Assembly: GCA_964473505.1 (NCBI GenBank)
Contig: CAYYPG010000101.1
Coordinates: 1-5,988, forward strand
Source: JAOABV01 sp964473505
GTDB taxonomy: Bacteria > Hydrothermota > Tepidihabitantia > Tepidihabitantales > CAIPLT01
Length of the DNA: 5,988 nt
Direction: 5' to 3'
Shown here: positions 1 to 5,800 of the stretch, piece after piece
Position numbering within the stretch: the stretch's first letter is position 1
Layout of the letters: every line of letters begins with the position of its first letter
The notes under the pieces: generated by a model
What the model was told of the DNA's origin: nothing
The model's input: only the letters and a program-made list of their open reading frames with translations
The model's database searches: none
Made by a program: the position numbers and the translations under genes

Positions 1-541
1 GGGCTATGTTTTTATTTATGGGTAATATCATGGTTATGCTCGCATGGGGTTAAATGTGAAATTGTTTTTACGGTAGACAATGGTGAAGAGTTTGGCGGAC
101 AGTCATGGTTAAATGTCAAAGTACTCCGGAAGCTACTGGCCGGTTTTGGATGTCGACTTATCCAAAATCATAAAGGTCATCCAGAAGAGAATGCCCATTT
201 AGAGCGGTCACATCGGATTGACGATAAGGAGTTTTATATACCGCGAGTATTTAATATCAAATCCAAAGCTGACTTATTATCTGAAGGATTAAAATACAAT
301 TACTATTATAACAATTATCGAGAACATTCGGCTCTTGACTACGAGATACCTGTTTGAGTATCTTAAAAAGCAGATGCCGGAGATTAATGATAAAATCCGA
401 TATGTTGTTCCGATAATGTTAGATAAAGTAGCCGTAGAATTAGGTCCTTGGAAGAGATACAATGTCTTGGCACAGCACCGGATTAACTCCTTACCCTCTT
501 TACATTGCGCTCGTTTTTTACCTTCAAACGTTTTCCCTTGA
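1..541 (+). pseudogene. IS transposase (DDE integrase core, IS481/IS3-like), 3' part, frameshifted
   Basis: This is the C-terminal part of a DDE transposase; the 5' part of the gene and of the element lies left of the window. Frame 1 is open from base 1 and ends at TGA 355-357. It shows the second catalytic Asp in VDNGEEFGG (Asp codon 76-78) and the catalytic Glu in ENAHLERSHRIDDKEFY (Glu codon 202-204), then the usual NNYREHSALDY tail. The reading then moves to frame 2, which continues with FEYLKKQMPEINDK and GPWKRYNVLAQHR and stops at 539-541. Removing one base near 352 restores the expected 'Y-x-x-P-F-E-Y-L' junction, so I read this as a single-base insertion. The last about 20 residues (after LAQHR) look unlike a transposase end and may be read-through into flanking DNA, so the element boundary probably lies around 480-540. 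I could not identify a terminal inverted repeat. The family assignment is from motifs only; inactivity is inferred from the frameshift. Confidence 0.85.
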
Positions 542-737
542 CTTGATAAACTTTTTTACCGCTTTGGTATTAGTTATGCTACAATTCAGACCATAAGCTA
601 TATCTGTGCAAAGAACGACTAAATTATCCTATTAAATAATTTTCTGGGCAGCTCTGTTTATTTTTTATCTTGGTTGATAGAAAGTAATTTCGATAATTAG
701 CGTCATAAATTTACTAATTTCTCCAGAGATTTTTTAT
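542..737. other. Spacer between transposase remnant and gre, with a short degenerate repeat of the gre 3' end
   Basis: I see no gene here. The transposase remnant and gre converge on this spacer. Two words recur in the same order at a nearly constant offset: attttttatct at 660-670 and 729-739, and agtaatttcgat at 683-694 and 759-770. The second pair lies inside the last codons of gre. I found no convincing rho-independent terminator for gre: the - strand sequence after its stop is A-rich and lacks a T tract behind a stem. A TGcTACAAT word near 577-585 resembles an extended -10 box on the + strand, but it has no good -35 and no gene after it. Confidence 0.5.
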
Positions 738-2693
738 CTATTCACTTAAAATGCACTTAGTAATTTCGATTATTCGAAAACGTTTCCCTTGTTCATTGAT
801 TATCTCGTCACCGATAGTTTTTCCCAATAATGTCTGGGCAAACGGTGCCAAATAAGAGATAATACCTTTGGAAAGATCTGAATCCCAAGGTCCTAAAATA
901 GTATAAGTCAGAATATTTTGCTCTTGGCTATCATCAAAAGGCATTAGTTTTACACTTGTGCCAATATTTACCTTGCTGGTGTCAATAGTATTAAAATCAA
1001 TGACACGAGATTTAGCCAATTCTTTTTGAATCTGAATTACTTTATTCATTAAGCGGCGCTGTTTTTCTAAAGCCGCTTTATATTCATAGTTTTCTGATAA
1101 ATCACCAAAACTTCGCGCCCGAGCAACTTCATTGGCGCAATTGGGAAGTTCTTGGGAAATGAGGCGTTTTAATTCTTGTTCTTTATTGCGGATGGCTGAT
1201 TGGGTATTGTAGAGATAGTCGTCTTTCTCTTGAAAAAGGTCAGGAAATTTTTGCTGAAAGAGTGATTTAATGGCATCTAATTCTTCTGGATAGAGATTAT
1301 TTAGCCGGTTGATTTTAGTCCATAAATCTTCAGCCTGATTAGATTCGAGTTCGACTAAGGCATTGCGGATAAGAGCATAATCTGAAGCAATTATTTTTTT
1401 TCGTACTACGGAAGCGTATTGTTTGGTCAGAACATTAGACGCAATATCTAAAAACCGTATTAACTCGGATAATGGATTGAACGAATAATTTTTTTCTTTA
1501 ATTTTAATATCAGTCAACCACAAGAAATGTTCCGGATAAGTTTTATATTCGGTATCAATTTTACTGATGATTGCATGTCGCGCATTTTCATCAAATAAAT
1601 TATAGATATTTTGCAAGATTCTTTTGTTGTTCTGACTTAAAAATAGTTTTGTCAGAATCGTAATGCCATCCGCGCGTTTAGTTACAATCGTTTTTAGCAA
1701 ATCCACTTTGATACTTTGCACCGGCACACTATTTAAGCGCCCAAAAATTTCATTATCAGATAATCGTTCAATATCAATTGATAATTCTGGCTTAGGAGTA
1801 ACGCGTTTCTTGGTATCTACTGCTGATTTCAAAGTTGATGTTTTTTTCTTGATTTGATTAATAAATTGTTCGATCTCCACATCGGAGATAAAGCCTTTTA
1901 ACAATTGCCTAATAGCTGATGGTTTTAATTCGCAAATGGATTTTTTTGTTTCCTCGGCAGGGATGGATAATTCAGACAGTGTACTTGTTTTGTGGGTCGC
2001 TGTTAGTACATCGCGCTCGATAATGGCTTGAAGCGTTTCTGGTGATTCGTTGATTAATTTCTTTAACTGGTCTGGTTTTTTCGCTCTTAAAATATAGAAG
2101 TTATCTTGGGAAACGATTTGTAAGGACTTTAAGGCTTGTTCAAAGGTAATCGTAATTAAACCCCGATCATAAATTTCAATGGCTATGGTGTCTAACAAGA
2201 AATCGACTTTTTGGATTTCACCATAGCCATAACGGCTTGCATAGACCGGAGTTCCGGGTTCCAATCTGATTAGTTTGTTTAATGCAGATAATGCGGTATC
2301 TAAAGATTGATGTTCCGTAATGCCGGATTTTATAAGACACAAATTGAAATGGGGTTTATCTTGGTATAGTTGTTTATAACAATCGATAATCTTCGCTCGG
2401 ATTTTTGGAGCAGTTTCAATATAACGCATAACCTTTTGAAAATGGGCTAATGCTTCCTGGTAGTGATGGTTTTCAATTAGATGTTCAGCAATGAAAATAC
2501 TCATATCTTTTGCCAGAGATAATGTTTCTTGATTGATTTGAGAGAGATAGTCAATTGCTTCCCAAAACTCGTTTAGATTTAGTGGTTCAGAGAAACGGGT
2601 TAAATGTTCTAAAAATAGATTTTCCAAAGCTTGATATTGTTTCTGTTTTACTAAATGCTTCACTTGGCTCAAGAACGGTTTGTGAGTAGTCAT
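738..2693 (-). CDS. greA: Long-form GreA-type transcript cleavage factor with large helical and CarD/tudor-like N-terminal region
   Basis: Gre factors insert a coiled coil into the RNA polymerase secondary channel and stimulate cleavage of backtracked RNA. Residues 491-565 form the coiled-coil domain, with the tip motif ARARSFGDLSENYEY; its acidic pair Asp531 and Glu534 matches the catalytic acids of GreA. Residues about 566-651 are the FKBP-like C-terminal domain (YTILGPWDSD, GIISYLAPFAQTLLGKTIGDE). Ordinary GreA is about 160 aa, so some 490 residues are extra. Of these, 1-140 are helical and TPR-like, and 145-205 (PGTPVYASRYGYGEI, then FEQALKSLQIVSQDNFYILR) resemble the CarD/tudor-like module seen in long GreA proteins of other phyla. 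The rest is mostly predicted helix with a Lys/Thr-rich linker near 283-301. The start is the only ATG before the conserved N-terminal helices; there is no clear Shine-Dalgarno sequence. The gene is 175 bp downstream of the 365-aa Fe-S gene and is probably independent of it. The Gre identity is firm; the N-terminal domain assignment is by eye. Confidence 0.9.
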   Translation of the reverse strand: MTTHKPFLSQVKHLVKQKQYQALENLFLEHLTRFSEPLNLNEFWEAIDYLSQINQETLSLAKDMSIFIAEHLIENHHYQEALAHFQKVMRYIETAPKIRAKIIDCYKQLYQDKPHFNLCLIKSGITEHQSLDTALSALNKLIRLEPGTPVYASRYGYGEIQKVDFLLDTIAIEIYDRGLITITFEQALKSLQIVSQDNFYILRAKKPDQLKKLINESPETLQAIIERDVLTATHKTSTLSELSIPAEETKKSICELKPSAIRQLLKGFISDVEIEQFINQIKKKTSTLKSAVDTKKRVTPKPELSIDIERLSDNEIFGRLNSVPVQSIKVDLLKTIVTKRADGITILTKLFLSQNNKRILQNIYNLFDENARHAIISKIDTEYKTYPEHFLWLTDIKIKEKNYSFNPLSELIRFLDIASNVLTKQYASVVRKKIIASDYALIRNALVELESNQAEDLWTKINRLNNLYPEELDAIKSLFQQKFPDLFQEKDDYLYNTQSAIRNKEQELKRLISQELPNCANEVARARSFGDLSENYEYKAALEKQRRLMNKVIQIQKELAKSRVIDFNTIDTSKVNIGTSVKLMPFDDSQEQNILTYTILGPWDSDLSKGIISYLAPFAQTLLGKTIGDEIINEQGKRFRIIEITKCILSE

Positions 2694-2705
2694 GTTCTAT
2701 GCTGT

Positions 2706-2747
2706 ATTGTAGACATAAACATTAGGTTGCTAATTTCTATTGGTCAA
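2706..2747 (-). promoter_or_regulatory. Possible promoter of gre
   Basis: On the - strand TTGACC (2742-2747) is followed after 17 bp by TAATGT (2719-2724), which matches -10 only at the three key positions (first T, A, last T). A better -10 word, TACAAT (2706-2711), lies nearer the start codon but has only a poor -35 (TTAGCA at 16 bp). Use of TACAAT would leave about 5-6 nt before ATG, close to leaderless. Both choices are weak, and transcription from upstream is also possible. Confidence 0.3.
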
Positions 2748-2779
2748 CAGGAAATAAGCATATCAATGCGAATAATAGA

Positions 2780-2850
2780 TCATTTTTGTAAAGTATGTTC
2801 GATAGCTTGATATTGTTTCATTAAGTGTTTTGTTGAGATCAAGATTTTTT
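2780..2850 (-). repeat. Degenerate copy of the 5' coding end of gre in the upstream spacer
   Basis: A 16-nt stretch, agcttgatattgtttc, occurs at 2804-2819 and inside gre at 2628-2643, in the same orientation. The similarity extends with gaps toward 2850. Read in the matching frame, the spacer copy gives KHLMKQYQAIEH, against KHLVKQKQYQALEN at residues 12-25 of gre. It ends at a TGA (2780-2782). There is no plausible start and only about 27 open codons, so this is a relic rather than a gene. The exact 16-mer plus the shared frame make chance unlikely but not excluded. Confidence 0.55.
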
Positions 2851-2868
2851 GAATAATTATTTGCTATT

Positions 2869-3966
2869 TTACTGTTTTACAAAAACATTGCGTTGTCGAG
2901 CACGGTTGGCTAATATAGAAATGAATGCATCAATACGATTATAAAAGCCTGTTTCCGCAGTTTGTTCATCAAGTCCGATATCAAGTAGAGGAATATTTTT
3001 TTCTTGGCTAATTTTATGTAATACAGATTGGACCGCATTACTTGTCATACAACCAAAAGGATGCAAAACAATGACACCATCAAAACCTTGTTTATGTGCC
3101 CATAATGTATAAGCAACAGTTTTTTTATCTTCACCACCAACATTATACTTCCAATAGGAATTTGCCATTTTTTCTAATGATTTCCATTCTCGTCGTCCGT
3201 ATCTTATTGTGTGAAAACCAAGCCATTTATGGGCGGTTAGAAATGGATCGACCAGGATTCCTCTTTCTCCTAAAGTTTGAATCAGATTAAAATTGATAAA
3301 AGGTTCAATTACACAAAAAGATTCACCGACAATCTTTATTTTTAACAGTGGTCGGGTGAAATCTTTGGGTATTGCTGCGATTTCGTGTACAAATTGCTTT
3401 TTTAATCTGTGCATATCTTTAATCCTATCAGTATTATTCAAGACGGTCAAGTATTTTGTCAGAATTTTTGAGGTTTCACCTCGGTTAATTTCTAAGGGGC
3501 GGGTTTCTCGAGCTGTCTTTTCCATATATTCCATAATCGTTGACTTATGCCAAGTTTTCAAAAAAGCACGGATAATTGCATTGATGGCTTTGTGGTCACT
3601 ATTTCTATTAAGTCTTTTCACTAACTGGTAGTGTTCTTTAATCCGACTCAAACTCACATCAATATGGTTGAATTTATAACCTAAATCTTTAACTATATAA
3701 GCATAGAGTTTACCAAAATAACCAAAGCGACAAGACCAAAAACCTGTTGTATGTAGTATTGTATCCGCACCCATTTTCATTGACATAATGATATTACCTA
3801 AGGTCAACTTAAAAGGAATACACATTGTTTCTGGAGCATGCTGGACACCGAGTTCCAGAGTTTTCTTATTAGGTGGTGGAGGAACAATAAGTTCAATTCC
3901 CAATTCCTTAAAAAAGGTGCGTAAAGGAATATAAATGTTACCCATATAAGCAAAAGCGGCTCTCAT
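2869..3966 (-). CDS. CoA protein activase-like Fe-S protein (DUF2229/HGD-D superfamily, 365 aa)
   Basis: It resembles the 'CoA protein activase' family of anaerobes, relatives of 2-hydroxyacyl-CoA dehydratase subunits and their ATP-dependent electron-donating activators; the true substrate is unknown. Family signatures visible: MRAAFAYMGN at the start, PPPPNKKTLELGVQHAPETMC with Cys49, CRFGYF with Cys79, VGESFCVIEPFINFN at 213-227, YNVGGEDKKTVAY near 274-286, HPFGCMTS with Cys306, and GLDEQT then NRIDAF near the end. Cys49, Cys79 and Cys306 are the likely cluster ligands; Cys218 is a fourth. From memory the third-Cys motif is normally CMPE; here it is CMTS. There is no signal peptide or membrane segment, so it is probably cytosolic. 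The length is typical of the family. The start is fixed by a Shine-Dalgarno sequence. It follows its probable partner, the 399-aa gene, after a long 348-bp gap. Family membership is secure; the reaction is not. Confidence 0.85.
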   Translation of the reverse strand: MRAAFAYMGNIYIPLRTFFKELGIELIVPPPPNKKTLELGVQHAPETMCIPFKLTLGNIIMSMKMGADTILHTTGFWSCRFGYFGKLYAYIVKDLGYKFNHIDVSLSRIKEHYQLVKRLNRNSDHKAINAIIRAFLKTWHKSTIMEYMEKTARETRPLEINRGETSKILTKYLTVLNNTDRIKDMHRLKKQFVHEIAAIPKDFTRPLLKIKIVGESFCVIEPFINFNLIQTLGERGILVDPFLTAHKWLGFHTIRYGRREWKSLEKMANSYWKYNVGGEDKKTVAYTLWAHKQGFDGVIVLHPFGCMTSNAVQSVLHKISQEKNIPLLDIGLDEQTAETGFYNRIDAFISILANRARQRNVFVKQ

Positions 3967-3973
3967 TTTTTAT

Positions 3974-3978
3974 TCCTC
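3974..3978 (-). promoter_or_regulatory. Shine-Dalgarno site of the 365-aa Fe-S gene
   Basis: On the - strand GAGGA lies 7 nt before the ATG at 3964-3966 and supports that start. It is the only clear Shine-Dalgarno sequence among the three intact genes, so the organism does use this signal and its absence from the other two genes is meaningful. Confidence 0.7.
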
Positions 3979-4247
3979 GAGAGAATACAGCAAAGGTCTA
4001 TAAATCTCATCCAAAATATGTTTTTATCGGTCATACCATAAATGAAGCGAAATCTCATTTGGCAAATATTTTTCCGCATTGGGCATTATGCTTCTCTTTG
4101 TTTATAGAGACACCGAAATAACTGACCGCCTTCCATATTTTTATGAGTATTGAAGAAGTTTTTTCCCCGAAACTTAATAATAGAGCACTTTGACATAGTC
4201 AATATTTGCACAAGCCAATTTCTTGAATTTTCTTTAGGGTTGGCATC

Positions 4248-4271
4248 TCTTAAGCATTTTTTAGAATTTTT
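4248..4271. repeat. 24-nt direct repeat, copy 1
   Basis: It matches 5880-5903 at 23 of 24 positions in the same orientation. On the - strand the shared core reads aaaaattctaaaaaatgct. Weaker similarity continues for some tens of bases on the low-coordinate side. Read as protein on the - strand it gives KILKNA and then a stop, whereas the other copy reads KILKNAQEAL. The two copies bracket the 399-aa gene and its promoter. Confidence 0.65.
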
Positions 4272-4276
4272 TCATA

Positions 4277-4300
4277 AATACTAATTGAAAATTTAGTATT
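4277..4300 (-). terminator. A/T stem-loop downstream of the 399-aa Fe-S gene
   Basis: AATACTAA (4277-4284) and TTAGTATT (4293-4300) form a perfect 8-bp stem with an 8-nt loop, beginning 14 nt after the stop codon of the 399-aa gene. The stem has one G-C pair per arm and no long T run follows on the - strand (TTAGTATTTATG), so termination would be weak. It could instead be an mRNA 3'-end stabiliser or a protein-binding palindrome. Confidence 0.35.
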
Positions 4301-4314
4301 GTTCTCAATTGCAT

Positions 4315-5514
4315 TTATCCGTTTGGTCGTAATGAAAGTTTTTTTGAGTGTTTTTTGACTAAATTATTAATCTTATCCGTCTCGTTAGAAAAACCGGCTC
4401 GTTGGATTAGTTCAATGAAAGATTCGATGCGCGTGGTTAATCCTACCGCAGTTGTGTGTTCATCAAAGAAAATGGTTAATGTCGGAATCCGATAGCTGGC
4501 TAATAACTCTTTTTTAATTATTTCTAACACCACGGATGCGGTTCCACAAGAAAAACTGGACGCAAAGATAATTCCTGAAACCAGTTTGTTTTCTAAAAGA
4601 TACTTTGTACTATTGATAATATCTTGTTCGTAAAACCAGTGGACATCTTCAATTGATTTCTGGACACAATTCGAAGTTTGATTGTGATGATAATTGTTTG
4701 CGTTGCGATTTTGTATTGATGACAGACTAATTGTCGATGTGGATTGAATGTTGTTTACTACGGATAAACCCTCCAAATCCGAGTTTTTTTGATGTTTCTT
4801 TTGGTGTAAATTATTGAACCGTGGTATAACATCAATTGGCGTGATAACTTTTACATTAAGTTTTTCAATTAAGGAAATCAAACAAAGGCTGATATAAGCG
4901 TCATAAATAAGATATGGATGGCCAATTATCCCGATAGTTGGTACATGGGGTATGCTAAATTTTTCTGTTGGCAAATTATCTCTCTGGGCCCATTGACTTA
5001 GACCCAAACTTGTTTCGAATGGGGAATCGCTGGCGATATCATAAGCCTGCAGAATTTTTTTCTTATCCGAAGAAAAAAATTGACCAATTTCATAATAGGC
5101 ATATCTCTGATTAATTTTCCGTTCGTCAATCGTCAAATCAATTATCTTTACAGAATCATTAAAGCACGCTCGAACAATATCCGGCAGTCCGATTGATTTC
5201 GGGCAGCCATATTTTAAGCTTTGTTTTTTGGGTAAGACGGGATTGGGAGTAGAGTTTTGATTTTGCCATAACATACAGACCATTCTGGGAATTAAAAGAT
5301 AATCGCACCTATCTTTTAAGTAAGCACAATGGCCTAAAAAGGCTTTAACCGGAAGACAAATTTCTTCGGGTGCGATTTTTATACCTTCGGCTAAGATTTT
5401 TTTCGTGGTTGCTGGCGATAGAATAATTTCGCAATCAAGATTGGTAAAGAATTTTTGCCACATAGGAAAATGATAATAACTATGTAATGCCCGAGTGATT
5501 CCTATTTTACGCAT
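4315..5514 (-). CDS. Acyl-CoA dehydratase activase-related Fe-S protein (DUF2229 family, 399 aa)
   Basis: This is the probable partner of the 365-aa protein, of the DUF2229 type found with ASKHA activator ATPases in anaerobes; its reaction is unknown. The N-terminus is diagnostic: KIGITRALHSYYHFPMWQKFF, TTKKILAEGIKIAPEEICLPVKAFLGH with Cys53, DYLLIPRMVC, and YGCPKSIGLPDIVR with Cys104. Next come IIGHPYLIYDAYISL at 196-210, then FSCGTAS with Cys323 and FFDEHTTAVGLTTRIESF at 349-366. Cys53, Cys104 and Cys323 are the likely cluster ligands among ten Cys. From memory the family has CGPDS where this protein has CGTAS. Residues about 235-286 are an Asn/Gln/Ser/His-rich low-complexity stretch not expected in the family; the C-terminal 30 residues are Lys/Asn-rich. 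There is no signal peptide, so it is probably cytosolic. The ATG start matches the family N-terminus exactly although it lacks a Shine-Dalgarno sequence. Family secure, function unknown. Confidence 0.85.
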   Translation of the reverse strand: MRKIGITRALHSYYHFPMWQKFFTNLDCEIILSPATTKKILAEGIKIAPEEICLPVKAFLGHCAYLKDRCDYLLIPRMVCMLWQNQNSTPNPVLPKKQSLKYGCPKSIGLPDIVRACFNDSVKIIDLTIDERKINQRYAYYEIGQFFSSDKKKILQAYDIASDSPFETSLGLSQWAQRDNLPTEKFSIPHVPTIGIIGHPYLIYDAYISLCLISLIEKLNVKVITPIDVIPRFNNLHQKKHQKNSDLEGLSVVNNIQSTSTISLSSIQNRNANNYHHNQTSNCVQKSIEDVHWFYEQDIINSTKYLLENKLVSGIIFASSFSCGTASVVLEIIKKELLASYRIPTLTIFFDEHTTAVGLTTRIESFIELIQRAGFSNETDKINNLVKKHSKKLSLRPNG

Positions 5515-5800
5515 CAGTTTTAAAGTATAAATCGTTTAGAAGTTTAAGTCAAGCCTGCAACTTTTATCAAATAAAGTGATTCCTATACATAAGCCAACTA
5601 TGAATTATTTTAAGTCATTCTTCAGCCAGGTAGATGGTATACAGAACTAGAGAACTTAGAAAAAACATTAGACAATGAAATACAAAATGCCAACTATATA
5701 CTGGATTGTATACTGCAAATAAAGAATATCTGCTTAAATCCAGTGGGTTATTCAAACTTCTTCCATCAGATTCTTTGTTGAAGAAAAAATAAGCGTACTC
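5515..5800. other. Spacer upstream of the 399-aa gene
   Basis: Apart from the promoter I see no supported gene. A + strand frame (5614-5781) is open for 55 codons with an amphipathic stretch (TELENLEKTLDNEIQNANYI) but has no usual start codon or ribosome site. A 12-nt word from the 5' end of the 399-aa gene, agtgattcctat (5494-5505), recurs at 5575-5586 in the same orientation. In the matching frame both copies read I-G-I-T on the - strand. Confidence 0.5.
5524..5552 (-). promoter_or_regulatory. Sigma70-type promoter of the 399-aa Fe-S gene, implying a leaderless transcript
   Basis: On the - strand TTGACT (5547-5552) and TATACT (5524-5529) are separated by exactly 17 bp; each box matches five of six consensus positions. 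The ATG is at 5512-5514, so only 9 nt separate the -10 box from it. A start site about 7 nt past the -10 box would leave roughly 2-4 nt of leader. The absence of a Shine-Dalgarno sequence fits this. The start codon itself is supported independently by the family N-terminus. Confidence 0.65.

Larger units (their letters stand above)
3967..4314. other. 348-bp spacer between the two Fe-S genes
   Basis: There is no supportable gene here. It holds the Shine-Dalgarno site of the 365-aa gene, an A/T stem-loop just after the 399-aa gene, one copy of a 24-nt repeat, and a small perfect inverted repeat TTGAC-ATA-GTCAA at 4190-4202 that could be an operator half-site pair or chance. A 36-codon ATG frame on the - strand (4086-4196) has no ribosome binding site and no recognisable motif. 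I found no good sigma70 promoter directly before the 365-aa gene, so it may be transcribed from upstream or from a promoter of another type. Confidence 0.6.

Noticed and set aside
712..736. Possible + strand terminator (aatttctccagagatttttt)
   Set aside because: The stem is weak, with a wobble pair and a loop that is too tight if fully paired; no functional + strand gene needs it.
1663..1857. 64-codon + strand open frame inside gre
   Set aside because: It is antisense to a well-supported gene, with no family motif and no ribosome site.
3096..3631. Two + strand open frames (64 and 112 codons) inside the 365-aa Fe-S gene
   Set aside because: Both are antisense to conserved motifs of the real gene and show no recognisable protein features.
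3967..4060. Apparent echo of the 365-aa protein start (M-R-x-x-F-x-Y) upstream of that gene
   Set aside because: Fewer than half of the bases match and the identity is confined to a few residues, so it is not distinguishable from chance.
4086..4196. 36-codon ATG frame on the - strand in the spacer between the two Fe-S genes
   Set aside because: There is no Shine-Dalgarno sequence, no promoter and no recognisable motif; a frame this short is expected by chance.
4190..4202. Perfect inverted repeat TTGAC-ATA-GTCAA as an operator
   Set aside because: Arms of 5 bp are common by chance and the site is over 220 bp from the next start codon; noted in the spacer entry but not called.
5614..5781. 55-codon + strand open frame with an amphipathic helix-like stretch
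   Set aside because: It has no ATG, GTG or TTG start in a sensible place and no ribosome site; open frames of this length are common in AT-rich DNA.
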